Positions 8,336-17,472 are shown, counted from the first letter of the stretch. The stretch is DNA of 49,699 bases from Burkholderia singularis (GCF_900176645.1 NZ_FXAN01000058.1:1-49699); one strand, 5' to 3'. The notes: generated from the sequence alone by a model not told the origin. Numbers and translations are program-made.

Positions 8336-9268
8336 TCACATGCGCAGCAAGCTCGCCCAGTGGCTTTGCCGGTCCTTGTCGCGCTGCGCGAACAACCACT
8401 CGCGCATCGCCCGAGCCGTGTCCGACGATTTGGATTCCTTCGGATATACCACGTAGAAACCCAGTGACAGCGGAAACGAAAAATCGCCAATCCGGCGCAG
8501 CCGGCCCGCGGCAATATCGCCGCCCACCAACGGCTCGCTCGTCAACGCGACGCCTTGGCCCGCAATGGCGGCATCGATCGCCAGCGCCGACATGCTGAAT
8601 CGCGGTCCCTTCGCGGGATCGATCTGATCGAGCAGATCCAGCGCGCCGAGAAATTCGGGCCATAGGTCGTGCGCGTCGTGCAGCAACACATGCTTGGCCA
8701 GATCCGACGGTGCGTGGACCGCGCGCGGACCATCGAGCAGCGACGGACTGCCGACCGCAAAGATATCGAGAGAAAAAAGCAGATCGCCGCTCACTGCGTT
8801 GCCGAACGGCGGTTTGCCAAGACGAATGGCAATATCCACACCGTCGCCCCTGAACGTGCTGAGTTTTTCGTCTGCCACCACGCGCACTTCGATGGCGGGA
8901 TATGCTTCGCCGAACTGAGCCAGGCGCGGGATCAGCCATTTCGATGCAAACGAAGGCGTCGTGCTGACCGTCAGTGTCGACGGCCGGCGGTCGAGTGCGT
9001 CGGTTGCATCGGAGATGATGTGCAACGCACGCTGAATAGCGGAGAAATACGCGAGCCCTTCGTCCGTCAGTGCAAGTCCACGCGGCAGACGCTCGAAGAG
9101 CCTCAGCGTCAGCGCCGCTTCGAGATGGCGCACCTGCTGCGCGACCGCGCCTTGCGTCACGCCGATCTCCTGCGCCGCCAGTCGAAAATTGAGATGGCGC
9201 GCCGCCGCCTCGAACGCGCGCAATGCGTTGAGCGGCGGCAGGCGCCGCCTTTTCAGTTCATCTTTCAT
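8336..9268 (-). CDS. LysR-family transcriptional regulator (GcvA-like)
   Basis: A 310-residue LysR regulator. The winged helix-turn-helix is at residues 11-70 (PPLNALRAFEAAARHLNF...GVTQGAVAQQVRHLEAAL), in the GcvA/AmpR-style wording. The ligand-binding domain starts near residue 95 (STLTVSTTPSFASKWLIPRL). It is divergent from the SDR gene at 9398 with about 130 bases between start codons, the normal arrangement for a LysR protein controlling the neighbouring gene. A 7-4-7 inverted repeat in that gap (9303-9320) is a candidate operator. The effector is unknown. Confidence 0.9.
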   Translation of the reverse strand: MKDELKRRRLPPLNALRAFEAAARHLNFRLAAQEIGVTQGAVAQQVRHLEAALTLRLFERLPRGLALTDEGLAYFSAIQRALHIISDATDALDRRPSTLTVSTTPSFASKWLIPRLAQFGEAYPAIEVRVVADEKLSTFRGDGVDIAIRLGKPPFGNAVSGDLLFSLDIFAVGSPSLLDGPRAVHAPSDLAKHVLLHDAHDLWPEFLGALDLLDQIDPAKGPRFSMSALAIDAAIAGQGVALTSEPLVGGDIAAGRLRRIGDFSFPLSLGFYVVYPKESKSSDTARAMREWLFAQRDKDRQSHWASLLRM

Positions 9269-9302
9269 ACAGCAGAAAAACTACAGGCAATGATGAGAAA
9301 TC

Positions 9303-9320
9303 ATGGTTCGACAGAACCAT
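9303..9320. promoter_or_regulatory. Inverted repeat between LysR and SDR genes, candidate operator
   Basis: ATGGTTC-GACA-GAACCAT is a perfect 7-base inverted repeat with a 4-base spacer, lying 35 bases before the LysR start and 78 bases before the SDR start. Its position suits a LysR-type site, although the symmetry is not centred on a standard T-N11-A. Confidence 0.5.
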
Positions 9321-9397
9321 TCTATCTCTCTAAAGTACCGTGAATAAAAGCAGATTTTTAGGCAGCAAAATATACGACACGAATTCAGGAGAACAAT

Positions 9398-10102
9398 ATG
9401 ACCGTAGAAAAAGTGGCACTCGTCACGGCAGCGGGTAAAGGCATGGGCGCGGCGATCGCAAAGGAACTGGCTTCGAACGGCTACCGGGTAGCACTGATGT
9501 CGCCGTCGGGCAGCGCCGAGAAGCTCGCCGCGGAACTCGGCGGCATCGGCATGGCCGGCTCGGTGACCGATACGGCCGACCTCGATCGCCTGGTCCATCT
9601 GACGCTCGAACGGTATGGCCGCATCGATGCTGTCGTCAACAATACCGGGCATCCGCCCAAGGGCGATCTGCTGTCGATCGACGACGAAAAATGGCACACG
9701 GGCCTCGATCTCATCATTCTGAACGTCGTGCGTGTGCTGCGTCGCGTCACGCCGGTCTTCCAGGCTCAAGGCGGCGGCGCGATCGTCAACATCTCGAGCT
9801 TCGCGGCCGACGCTCCCGAGCAGGCGATGCCGGTTTCGTCCGCGCTTCGCGCCGCGTTGAGCGCATTCACGCGCTTATACGCCGAGCGTTATGCGAACGA
9901 CAACATCCGCATCAATTCGGTTCTGCCCGGCTTCATCGACAGTTGGCCGCAAACGCCCGAGATCGTCGCGCGCATTCCGTTTGGCCGCTTCGGTAAAACG
10001 CAGGAGATCGCGAAGACGGTGGCGTTCCTGCTGTCGGATGGCGCGGGCTATATCACCGGCCAAAATATCCGGGTGGACGGCGGAATTGTCCGAGCGCTGT
10101 AA
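9398..10102 (+). CDS. SDR-family protein with an altered active site
   Basis: A 234-residue Rossmann-fold protein of the short-chain dehydrogenase/reductase superfamily. The nucleotide-binding loop is VTAAGKGMG (residues 9-17, in place of TGxxxGIG), with VVNNTG near 80 and the C-terminal GQNIRVDGG. The strand-5 serines (ISS, near residue 132) are present. Where the catalytic YxxxK should be, the sequence reads SSALRAAL, so the Tyr is replaced by Ser and the Lys by Arg. It may use a different chemistry, bind a cofactor without classical hydride transfer, or act on an activated substrate. AGGAG lies 9 bases before the ATG. The gene is divergent from the LysR gene and probably controlled by it. 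Confidence 0.85.
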   Translation: MTVEKVALVTAAGKGMGAAIAKELASNGYRVALMSPSGSAEKLAAELGGIGMAGSVTDTADLDRLVHLTLERYGRIDAVVNNTGHPPKGDLLSIDDEKWHTGLDLIILNVVRVLRRVTPVFQAQGGGAIVNISSFAADAPEQAMPVSSALRAALSAFTRLYAERYANDNIRINSVLPGFIDSWPQTPEIVARIPFGRFGKTQEIAKTVAFLLSDGAGYITGQNIRVDGGIVRAL

Positions 10103-10537
10103 ACGCGTTGTGCCCCGCGCCTGGTAAATCATACGCACTCCCGGATAAATACCGGACCACTATCACGCCACCACCCGCCAACCTACGCAGTGTCATTCAG
10201 GCGGTGCGCCGCAATGCCGCGCATCGAGGCTTTTCCGGCAGGAAAAGTGCACCGCCGCCGCGAACGCGGCCGCCTGCCAATCTGGCGAGTGAATGCATGC
10301 CAGTACATTCCACCGCGTCGCACCCATCCGATCTGATCATCTTTTGCAACGACTCTGCAATTCGCTACCAGAATTTGTTAATTCTCTACAAGTAGACAAT
10401 TTTTTTCTTGCTGGTATGCGGCTCAGCCTTACAAAATAGCCATCGCCGGTTCTTCACCAAGTACACGACAGCCATTTTCCTGTATCGGGAACCGCGCTTT
10501 TCCCATCCTCGAATTCAACAGCTGCAAAGGTAGATCG
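10103..10537. other. Intergenic, no supported gene
   Basis: About 435 bases between the SDR gene and the cupin gene. A 95-codon plus-strand frame is present but is Pro/Arg-rich with no recognisable motif. The segment 10340-10440 is AT-rich (for example a T run near 10400) and may carry the cupin promoter. I see no strong hairpin. Confidence 0.45.
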
Positions 10538-10978
10538 ATGTCCTCTCCCGCTTTCGAGTCCGTACGGTTGGACGACGTTGTGTTACAACCCTCGCCCATC
10601 AATCCGGCCTGGATCATCGAGGGCAATCCCGTCGCCCGCTGCGGTCAATGGTCGTCCAGCCCTGATTCGACGACGACCATGTGGGTCTGGGATTGCACTG
10701 CGGGACGCTTCAATTGGTACTTCGAAGTCGACGAGACCATTCACGTGATCGAAGGCGAAGTGATCATTTCGTCGCCGGGCCATGCCCCTCGCACGCTGCG
10801 CGCGGGCGATGCCGCATTGTTTCCCGCCGGCAGCCATTCCGAATGGTACGTACCCCGATACGTCCGCAAGCATGCGATTCTGCGCCCGCACATTTCCAAG
10901 CCGGCGCTTCTCGTCCATAAAGTAATTCGCAAGCTGAACAACACGCTAAGCGGCCGCAAGCCAGCAGCGGCGTTCTGA
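10538..10978 (+). CDS. Small cupin-domain protein
   Basis: A 146-residue single-domain cupin. The pattern fits the ureidoglycolate-type cupin family (Cupin_3): WDCTAGRFNWYFEVDETIHVIEGEV, then a turn and LRAGDAALFPAGSHSEWYVP. The family's metal-binding pattern is only partly conserved, so I cannot say whether it is an enzyme or a binding protein. It stands alone on the plus strand between the SDR gene and a convergent VOC gene. ATG at 10538 follows GGTAGATCG, a weak ribosome site. Confidence 0.8.
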   Translation: MSSPAFESVRLDDVVLQPSPINPAWIIEGNPVARCGQWSSSPDSTTTMWVWDCTAGRFNWYFEVDETIHVIEGEVIISSPGHAPRTLRAGDAALFPAGSHSEWYVPRYVRKHAILRPHISKPALLVHKVIRKLNNTLSGRKPAAAF

Positions 10979-11122
10979 GCGGCTGTGCAAAGCGCGGATA
11001 TCGCATGCGCGCGCGGAAGCCCACTTGAGCCGCACCAGCCGGCACGTTCACGCGTGCGACGTCGATTTCGGTGGAACGCCCGCACGCGTCGTGCTCAGCA
11101 GGCAGTCGTTCCGGCGCTTCGC

Positions 11123-11653
11123 TCACGTCGCGTCATTCGCGGGCAACGCAATCTTCTCTTTCAACGCCGGATACTCGCGCGCATCGAAGAACCGCTCGCT
11201 GGCGTCGTAGCGGCGCGCGTCGGCAATGGGCACCGGCAAATCCGGCTCCGCCGCCTGATCGAAGGTCAGTTCGATCTTGATGCCGTTCGGATCATGAACG
11301 AACATCTGCCAGTTCGAGCCGCCGTTTTGGTTTTGCTCCCGCGCGCTGATTCCTAACTTTTCGAAATGCGCACGATAGTGCGTAAACCCGTGCGCGAGCA
11401 GCGAAATGTGATCGACAGCGCCTCGTTCGTTGTCCGTTGGAATCTCTCCGCGGCCGTCTGCCGCTGCATAGCCGGCATATACATGAAGAATCGGCTGACC
11501 GATCGCGTTCGGCACGGCAAGCCAAGCGCCGGGGAATTTCAGCCCGGCCGGCCGAGGCACCTCTTTCAACCCGAGTGCACCCTTGTAGAAAAGAAGCGTG
11601 GCGTCGAGATCCGCCGTGCGGATCGCGCAATGAAAAATGCCGCCAATCATCAT
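11123..11653 (-). CDS. VOC-superfamily (glyoxalase/dioxygenase fold) protein
   Basis: A 176-residue vicinal-oxygen-chelate protein. It has two beta-alpha-beta-beta-beta halves: IFHCAIRTADLDATLLFYKGALGLKEV at residues 6-32, and VDHISLLAHGFTHYRAHFEKLGI followed by MFVHDPNGIKIELTF at about residues 80-130. The metal-ligand candidates are H8 (in FHCAIR), the His of VDHIS and the Glu of IELTF, as in glyoxalase I and extradiol dioxygenases. GGAGGA lies seven bases before the ATG at 11653. It is the last gene of a minus-strand row with an amidohydrolase, a hydrolase and a DUF1636 gene, which suggests a role in breaking down an organic compound. The reaction is not predictable from sequence. Confidence 0.82.
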   Translation of the reverse strand: MMIGGIFHCAIRTADLDATLLFYKGALGLKEVPRPAGLKFPGAWLAVPNAIGQPILHVYAGYAAADGRGEIPTDNERGAVDHISLLAHGFTHYRAHFEKLGISAREQNQNGGSNWQMFVHDPNGIKIELTFDQAAEPDLPVPIADARRYDASERFFDAREYPALKEKIALPANDAT

Positions 11654-11752
11654 CGAAAATCCTCCTCCATGCGGATCGGCTAATACCGTCCACGTTCATC
11701 AAATATTTCGGATAACCATGCATTGGATCCGCACGTGCGCAAACACCATCGC

Positions 11753-13048
11753 TCACGCATAGGCCCGGCGGCCGCCGAGCGGCTCGATCCTTCCCGCGGC
11801 CGGCGCAGGCCGTTTGCAATACGCTCCATCCTTCATCACGATCTTGATATTGTCACGATCCTGCAGCAACGTAATATCGTCGACGGGATTGCCGTCGACG
11901 ACGAGCAAATCCGCGAGATAACCTTCCCGGATCAGCCCCAGATTCGCGATGCCCATGATTTCGCCGCCCCATTTCGTCGCGGCCATCAGCGCCTCGGCCG
12001 GCGTGAAGCCGAGTAGATTCACGAAGTGTTCGAGATCGCGGGCATTCGTGCCGATCGGGTTCCACGCGAATCCGTAGTCTCCGCCCGGCAAAATGCGCAG
12101 GCCGCGCGCCTTCAAATCGCGGTAAACGCGCGGACATCGTTCGAGCATGTCGAATAACTCGTGGTCCTGCGCAAACTGCCGCGTGATGCCCCAAGGCTCG
12201 GCCTCGTAGGCGGCCGTATAGATCGCGCCGATCGCGGGTGCGAGAAAAACGCGGTCTTTTTGCGCTTCGAGCAGATCGAAGGTGTCGCCCTCGATGAAAT
12301 CGCAGTGGTAAATCACGCGAAAGCCATATTTCAATGCCAACCTCACCGATTCGTCCGCGCGTGCATGGCAAGACAGCCACGCGCCTCGCATGTGCGCCTC
12401 CTCGGCCGCTGCGGCCACTTCCGCCTCGGTATACGACAGACGTTGGCCAAAACCGTGACGGCCATAGAATGGATCGCCCGAGATATTCACCTTGACCGTA
12501 TCGACACCCTCGCGAATCAGTGTTCGAACGGTGCGGCGCACTTCGTCGACGCCGTCCGCGATCACTTCGAACCCCTGATGATGCATATGATATTGACGTT
12601 CGTCGCCCAGACCGCCAGTGGCGACCAGCTCCGGCGAAGCGGCGCGCATGCGCGGGCCCGGAAACCGTCCTGAGTCGATCGCATCGCGAATCGGCACCTC
12701 GAGCCGAAACTTCGCGGATGCGGCCGAATAAAGGCTGGTGAATCCGGAGTCGAGCATCAGTTTCACGTTCTCGAGCGTCAACAGCGTGTGCTCTTCGAGC
12801 GGAATTTGCCCAAGCTCGTTGAACTTCGCCATGTTGCTGTACGTCACGTGCGCATGCGCTTCGACGAGCCCCGGCATCAGCGTCATGCCTTGTCCGTCGA
12901 TGATGTCGTAGTGCGACTCGTGCGTGATGCTGTGCGCCCCGCGCCCCACGCTTCGGATGAGGCTTCCTTCGACCAACACCTCGCCCTCGAAACAGGGCGC
13001 GCCAGTACCATCGAAAATCTTCAACTGCGTGAACAATTGTGGCTTCAT
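11753..13048 (-). CDS. Metal-dependent amidohydrolase (imidazolonepropionase-like)
   Basis: A 431-residue amidohydrolase-superfamily enzyme: a small N-terminal beta-sandwich (residues 1-60), then a TIM barrel. The metal ligands are recognisable: HAHV (HxH on strand 1, near residue 66), K of VKVNISG (likely carboxylated lysine), H of LSCHAR, H of IYHCDF, and D of GGDYGFAW. The family hydrolyses amide or C-N bonds of small molecules, often cyclic amides, ureas or dipeptides. The tail GYLADLLVVDGNPVDDI is typical of the imidazolonepropionase/prolidase-like branch. Neighbours on the same strand are an alpha/beta hydrolase upstream and a VOC protein downstream, consistent with stepwise degradation of one substrate. 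Confidence 0.87.
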   Translation of the reverse strand: MKPQLFTQLKIFDGTGAPCFEGEVLVEGSLIRSVGRGAHSITHESHYDIIDGQGMTLMPGLVEAHAHVTYSNMAKFNELGQIPLEEHTLLTLENVKLMLDSGFTSLYSAASAKFRLEVPIRDAIDSGRFPGPRMRAASPELVATGGLGDERQYHMHHQGFEVIADGVDEVRRTVRTLIREGVDTVKVNISGDPFYGRHGFGQRLSYTEAEVAAAAEEAHMRGAWLSCHARADESVRLALKYGFRVIYHCDFIEGDTFDLLEAQKDRVFLAPAIGAIYTAAYEAEPWGITRQFAQDHELFDMLERCPRVYRDLKARGLRILPGGDYGFAWNPIGTNARDLEHFVNLLGFTPAEALMAATKWGGEIMGIANLGLIREGYLADLLVVDGNPVDDITLLQDRDNIKIVMKDGAYCKRPAPAAGRIEPLGGRRAYA

Positions 13049-13162
13049 TTGCCTCTCTCACGATGAACGCCGGAATGCAACCCTTCAGTCGCGACATTGC
13101 CCTCGAGCGGTGCGGGCTTCGATCTGGACGCGGCGATGTTCGCGTGCCGCCGCCACTGACAC

Positions 13163-13921
13163 TCAGTCGGCGACACGCAATAGAAATTCGCGCAGCAAGC
13201 CGCTAATCTCGCCCGCTTTCTCTATCGGTGTCCAGTGGCCGCAGGCGGGCAGCTCCGCATACGTCGCGGCCAGAATCTTCTGCGCAATCGCCTTTGCAAC
13301 CTCTGGCGGTGACGTCGCATCCTGATCGCCAGTCACAACCAGCGTGGGGCAACGCAGCGTCTCGATGGGCGCGGGCGACAGCGCGACGATCGCCTCGCAG
13401 GTTTGCGCATACGATTCGGGGTCCTGACGTATCACCAGTTCACGCACGAAGGCTGCGATTTCCGGACGATCGCGCCGAGTTTCCTTTGCAGTTCCCGACA
13501 GTACCGTCGTATCCGCCACTTCGGTCATTCCAGACAACCTTGCGCGTGCGGCACGCCCGAGCAAAGCTTGCTTGCCTGCGTCGGTGGGCACCTGAATCGG
13601 GCCGATCAACGCAATGCTCTTCACTCGCGGCCAATACCGCACCGCCAAATGCTGTACGACCACACTGCCCAGCGAATGCCCGACGAAATGAGCTGTCTCG
13701 ATACCCAGCCCGTCGATCAATTCGATCACGTCGCCCACCAGCGTATCGATCGATATCGCGATACCGGTGTCGCGCCGTTGTCTCGTCAGATCCGGCACGA
13801 GCACCCGAAAATCGGATTGCAGCGCCGCCACCTGCGCGCCGAAAATATTCGCCGAGGCACCCAGGCCATGAATCAGAACCACCGGCACGCCGTGCCCTGT
13901 GTCGTCGTATCGCACCTTCAT
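13163..13921 (-). CDS. Alpha/beta-fold hydrolase
   Basis: A 252-residue alpha/beta hydrolase. It has the oxyanion block HGLG (H18-G), the nucleophile elbow GHSLGS (S83), an acid in TGDQDATSPP (D201 likely), and the base in ACGHWTPIEK (H229), a complete catalytic triad. The wording is close to 3-oxoadipate enol-lactonase and C-C bond hydrolases of aromatic degradation. I chose the ATG at 13921 because AAGGA lies six bases upstream; the longer frame from 13984 has no ribosome site. It lies between the DUF1636 and amidohydrolase genes in one orientation and probably shares their transcript. Confidence 0.87.
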   Translation of the reverse strand: MKVRYDDTGHGVPVVLIHGLGASANIFGAQVAALQSDFRVLVPDLTRQRRDTGIAISIDTLVGDVIELIDGLGIETAHFVGHSLGSVVVQHLAVRYWPRVKSIALIGPIQVPTDAGKQALLGRAARARLSGMTEVADTTVLSGTAKETRRDRPEIAAFVRELVIRQDPESYAQTCEAIVALSPAPIETLRCPTLVVTGDQDATSPPEVAKAIAQKILAATYAELPACGHWTPIEKAGEISGLLREFLLRVAD

Positions 13922-13990
13922 TCGCATTCCTTGATTATTCGTTGACCGATTCGAAAATCGGTTGAGAGCCGATCCAACCCGCACGCGGCG

Positions 13991-14413
13991 TCAGTCCGAA
14001 GCCGGTTTTTTTGGCGAAATCGCCGATATGTTCGACTTCAATGCCACCGGCAGCATCGACGCGCCAACATGTCCGGCATCGGCTGACCGGTAAGCCAACG
14101 CAGCGTCGACGAGATCCCCCGTCATCGATTCCGTCAACCCGGACAAACGAAGCCGTGGCTTCACAGGCGAATCGAGCGCCACGGCGCACGGATCGACACA
14201 GCTTCCAAGGCAATGCACCAGCCTGACTTCGACACCCTGCCCGCACAGCGCATCTTTCATCGCCCGGTACAACGCATGGGCGAACGCGCCGCTGCCGGGC
14301 CGGTTTCTCGGGCAGGTTCTGCAAATGGCGAATGTCTCGGCCAACAGCCTGGCCGTTGGCGGCTCGCCGGGTCGATCGACTGTTTGGGGGCGCTGCTCGG
14401 ACACTGTGCACAT
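13991..14413 (-). CDS. DUF1636 Cys-rich (metal or Fe-S binding) protein
   Basis: A 140-residue protein with the DUF1636 pattern: ICRTCPR (C31, C34), then C57, then VHCLGSCVDPCAVAL (C68, C72, C76). The Cys spacing resembles thioredoxin-like 2Fe-2S ferredoxins. Members are often found near cobalamin or metal-uptake genes, but no such genes are here. I chose the ATG at 14413 because CGGAGAG lies five bases upstream; the frame is open further upstream to 14611 but that part is not family-like. It is the first gene of a minus-strand row (DUF1636, hydrolase, amidohydrolase, VOC) and is divergent from an AraC regulator. Another long frame overlaps it but is not family-like. Confidence 0.8.
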   Translation of the reverse strand: MCTVSEQRPQTVDRPGEPPTARLLAETFAICRTCPRNRPGSGAFAHALYRAMKDALCGQGVEVRLVHCLGSCVDPCAVALDSPVKPRLRLSGLTESMTGDLVDAALAYRSADAGHVGASMLPVALKSNISAISPKKPASD

Positions 14414-14740
14414 CGCACTCTCCGTTGGGCTCGCGCGAAAACCGCGCCCGCCAGTTGGAATCGCGGCCACACACCTCGATTCCGTATGCGGCGATTCTAC
14501 GAATGCTGATTGCCTGCGCCATATCGAAACGTCTGCCAGTCTATCGCGGCGTCTCGCTATTTTTTGAAAACCGAAATCCTTTCCGCCATGCCATTTCTCA
14601 TCAGCCGTCACTTATCCAAGAATCCATTTTTTTAAAAATTCAGTCAGGATTCGTTCACGCGTCAGATTCCCGGTCAACCACGAAAATGCTAGTCTTATCG
14701 CTTATAAATCAAATGCATTGACACGCAAACAGGAGAAAGC
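14414..14740. promoter_or_regulatory. Divergent upstream region between DUF1636 and AraC genes
   Basis: About 330 bases between two divergent start codons. It becomes AT-rich towards 14560-14710, including a T7-A5 stretch (14627-14639), as expected for promoters. I could not assign exact promoter boxes or a direct-repeat AraC site by eye. Confidence 0.45.
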
Positions 14741-15595
14741 ATGACGGAGACATTCGCACTCCATGACGGCGCTTTCGGCCGCATATCGCTGTTGTCGCTG
14801 CGCTCGGGACTGGTCGCTCACGCTCATCCGGATGCGCATATCGTCTGGTGGCTCGGCGGCGCGCAAGCCGAGGCGCGAATCGGCACCGAGGTCTTTCGGT
14901 ACAGCGCAACCCAGGCTTCGGCGGTCAATCCATATGAGCAGCACGACCTGAGGTTGCTCGCATCGGATCGGCCCGCGTTGTTTCTTGCCGTCTATATCGA
15001 GAAAGCGTGGCTGGAGCAAAAGGCACGCACAGCGGGTGGCCCTTTTTTATTTCCTTCGCCGAGAATCGACATCAACCCGGCGTTACGTGCCGGCTTATGG
15101 CAGCTCCTCGCGCTGATTCTCTCCGATTCGGAAAAGAGCGCGTCGATCGATCAAGCCGTCGAGCAACTGATCGCCATGTCCGTGCGGGCGTCGTCGGCCA
15201 CGACACAGTGCGGAGCAAAGATCGTCAACGCGCCGGTATTGAGCCGTAAGCTCAGAATGGCGGTGCATCTGATGCATGAGCGCGTCGATACCCGCTCGAC
15301 CATCGACGAAATCGCCAGCGAAGCAGGACTTTCGCGCGCGCGCCTGTTCGTGTTGTTCCGCGATCAGCTCAATACCACGCCGCAAGTATTCTGGCGCGCG
15401 CTTCGGCTCGAAGAGGCGATCCGTGAACTGATCAACGGCCGGCTGCCGCTCGCGAGCCTTGCGCATGAACTGGGATTTTCGGCGGCCAGCAATTTCTCGC
15501 GTTTTTTCAAAGAACATACCGGTGTATCGCCTTCCGATTATCGGCGTGCAGCCCATGTCCGCTCGGCCCGCCCTTTGGCGGAATCGATGCTGTGA
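14741..15595 (+). CDS. AraC-family transcriptional regulator
   Basis: A 284-residue AraC regulator with an N-terminal cupin-like sensing domain (residues 10-110, including the H-x-H-like GLVAHAHPDAH). The C-terminal double helix-turn-helix is at about 185-275 (STIDEIASEAGLSRARLFVLFRDQLNTTP, then LASLAHELGFSAASNFSRFFKEHTGVSPSDYRR). The C-terminal signature is complete, so it should bind DNA. AGGAGAAAGC precedes the ATG. It is divergent from the DUF1636/hydrolase/amidohydrolase/VOC row and is the obvious candidate for its regulator; the ligand is unknown. Confidence 0.92.
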   Translation: MTETFALHDGAFGRISLLSLRSGLVAHAHPDAHIVWWLGGAQAEARIGTEVFRYSATQASAVNPYEQHDLRLLASDRPALFLAVYIEKAWLEQKARTAGGPFLFPSPRIDINPALRAGLWQLLALILSDSEKSASIDQAVEQLIAMSVRASSATTQCGAKIVNAPVLSRKLRMAVHLMHERVDTRSTIDEIASEAGLSRARLFVLFRDQLNTTPQVFWRALRLEEAIRELINGRLPLASLAHELGFSAASNFSRFFKEHTGVSPSDYRRAAHVRSARPLAESML

Positions 15596-15836
15596 ACATT
15601 TCCCGACTCGACTAAATCGCCAATCAAGAAAATATCAAACAACGCGCAAAAACGCCTACTCCAGCTGGAAATAAAAATCACGCGCCTGCGATACAAAATC
15701 ATGCGTTTGCCTTGACGGTCTCATTCGCTGTTTCTCAATCGCTCGTCGGCTCGCACGCCGCGCGGCAATTCTTCTCGGCACGGCCGATGCGAGCAGTCAC
15801 ACCCGATGCCCGCCACCAGGCGAACGGCCCCCAGCG

Positions 15837-17195
15837 TTGCGCCGCACATCGTGCGTGCTGGCGATCGCGCTCGCCGCCGGCGCGCTCGGGTTCGCTGCAT
15901 TCGCCTTCGCATTTCCCGCGCAGGTGCCGAATGCAATCGGCGAAATCGTCGAGAACCTGACCGGCGCGAATCCTCACCCCGTTGTCCTGCAACGCCCCGC
16001 TGCCGCGCCGCTCAGCGCTGCTGCAAAGCTCGGCCGGGCGCTGTTCTTCGATCCCGCGCTGTCTGCGTCGGGCCGCCAATCGTGCGCGTCGTGCCACAGC
16101 CCCGCACACGCGTATGGGCCGCCGAACGATCTCGACGTGCAGCTGGGCGGCCCCACACTCACGTCGCAAGGCTATCGGCCGCCGCCCTCGCTGATGTATC
16201 TGTATCGCCAGCCGAATTTCAGCATCGGCCCGGACCAAGGCGAAAGCGACGACGCGCCGAGCGTCGCACAGCTTGCTGCATCATCAGCCGGTGTCGTGAA
16301 GGCGCAGAAGACGGCAGGCATCGCCGCCACGCCGCAGATGGTTCCGCAAGGCGGCATGTTCTGGGACGGCCGCGCGGACACGCTTCAGCAGCAGGCATTC
16401 GGCCCGTTGCTCAACCCGTTGGAGATGGCCAACCCGGACATCGACACCGTTGCGAAAAAGCTGTCCCATGCGCGATACGCCCGGCAGTTCACGCAACTGT
16501 TCGGTCCGCGCATCTTCGACAACACACGGCTTGCCGTATCGGAGGCGATGTTCGCGATCGCGCGTTTCCAGGTCGAGGACCCGTCGTTCCATCCGTATCA
16601 CAGCAAGTACGATCGATGGCTCGAAGGCGACGCGCGCGTCACGCAAGCCGAGTTGCGCGGGCTGCGCCTGTTCAACGATCCCGCCAAGGCCAACTGCGCC
16701 GGCTGCCACTTGTCCAAACCGAGTCCGGACGGCCTGCCGCCTATGTTCACCAATTACCAGTACGAAGCACTCGGCGTGCCGCGCAATCGCAAGCTCGCGC
16801 AGAACCGCAATCCCGGTTTCTACGATCTCGGCGTGTGCGGACCGTTGCGCGACGATCTGAAGGACCAGACGCAATATTGCGGCATGTTCATCACGCCGAC
16901 GCTGCGCAACGCGGCCACGCGCCACGTGTTCTTCCACAACGGCATTTATCACACGCTCGATCAGGTGATGGATTTCTATAACACGCGCAACACCGATCCG
17001 AGCAAGTTTTATCCACGCGGGCCGAACGGCAAGATCGACCAATACGACGACATGCCGGCCCGCTACCGGGCGAACGTCGACGTGACCGATGCACCGTTCG
17101 ATCGCAAGCTCGGCGCTCAGCCCGCGATGTCGCCGCAGGATATCCGGGACATCATCGCTTTCCTGAAAACGCTCATCGATGAAAAGTCCGATTGA
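15837..17195 (+). CDS. Periplasmic dihaem protein, MauG/cytochrome c peroxidase family
   Basis: About 452 residues with two c-type haem sites: CASCH (C83, C86, H87) in the first domain and CAGCH (C287, C290, H291) in the second. The linker has the family blocks FWDGRAD...PLLNPLEM (residues 175-197) and the C-terminal FHNGIYHTLDQVMDFYNTR. A hydrophobic N-terminal stretch (about residues 5-27) is a signal peptide; haem attachment is periplasmic. Dihaem members either reduce H2O2 or modify a partner protein (MauG). This version lacks any visible mau gene nearby. No ATG begins the frame, so I use the TTG at 15837; a GTG at 15855 is an alternative. The next gene in the same direction encodes an exported protein of unknown function. 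Confidence 0.88.
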   Translation: MRRTSCVLAIALAAGALGFAAFAFAFPAQVPNAIGEIVENLTGANPHPVVLQRPAAAPLSAAAKLGRALFFDPALSASGRQSCASCHSPAHAYGPPNDLDVQLGGPTLTSQGYRPPPSLMYLYRQPNFSIGPDQGESDDAPSVAQLAASSAGVVKAQKTAGIAATPQMVPQGGMFWDGRADTLQQQAFGPLLNPLEMANPDIDTVAKKLSHARYARQFTQLFGPRIFDNTRLAVSEAMFAIARFQVEDPSFHPYHSKYDRWLEGDARVTQAELRGLRLFNDPAKANCAGCHLSKPSPDGLPPMFTNYQYEALGVPRNRKLAQNRNPGFYDLGVCGPLRDDLKDQTQYCGMFITPTLRNAATRHVFFHNGIYHTLDQVMDFYNTRNTDPSKFYPRGPNGKIDQYDDMPARYRANVDVTDAPFDRKLGAQPAMSPQDIRDIIAFLKTLIDEKSD

Positions 17196-17472
17196 GCGTG
17201 AACCGGTTCGCCCAATGCGGCCGAGCTCAACACGTGGATGGAACGCATGACGGTAATCAGCGGCCCGCGGCAGGCGAAGCCCAAGCCGCCGCCTTTTCGG
17301 ATACCGTATCAATTTCTCCGATACCCCGATCGACAGCGCACGCGCATCGAGTAAAAATGGCGTGCGCCGATCGATTGCCGGTTGACGCCGCACCGGTATC
17401 CGGTAAATGCGGTCGAAGCGCGACAGACACTCGACATCCGATGCAAACACACCGTTGGCCTGCCACGAACGC

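Noticed and set aside
7470..8939. 489-codon minus-strand frame opposite GH92 and the LysR gene
   Set aside because: Lies opposite two well-supported genes and has the Arg-rich composition of an antisense shadow.
10108..10395. 95-codon frame after the SDR gene
   Set aside because: Pro/Arg-rich, starts inside the SDR stop region, no ribosome site or motif.
13935..14522. Minus-strand frame overlapping the DUF1636 gene
   Set aside because: The overlapping frame at 13991-14413 has the DUF1636 Cys pattern and a good ribosome site; the other frame is its shadow.
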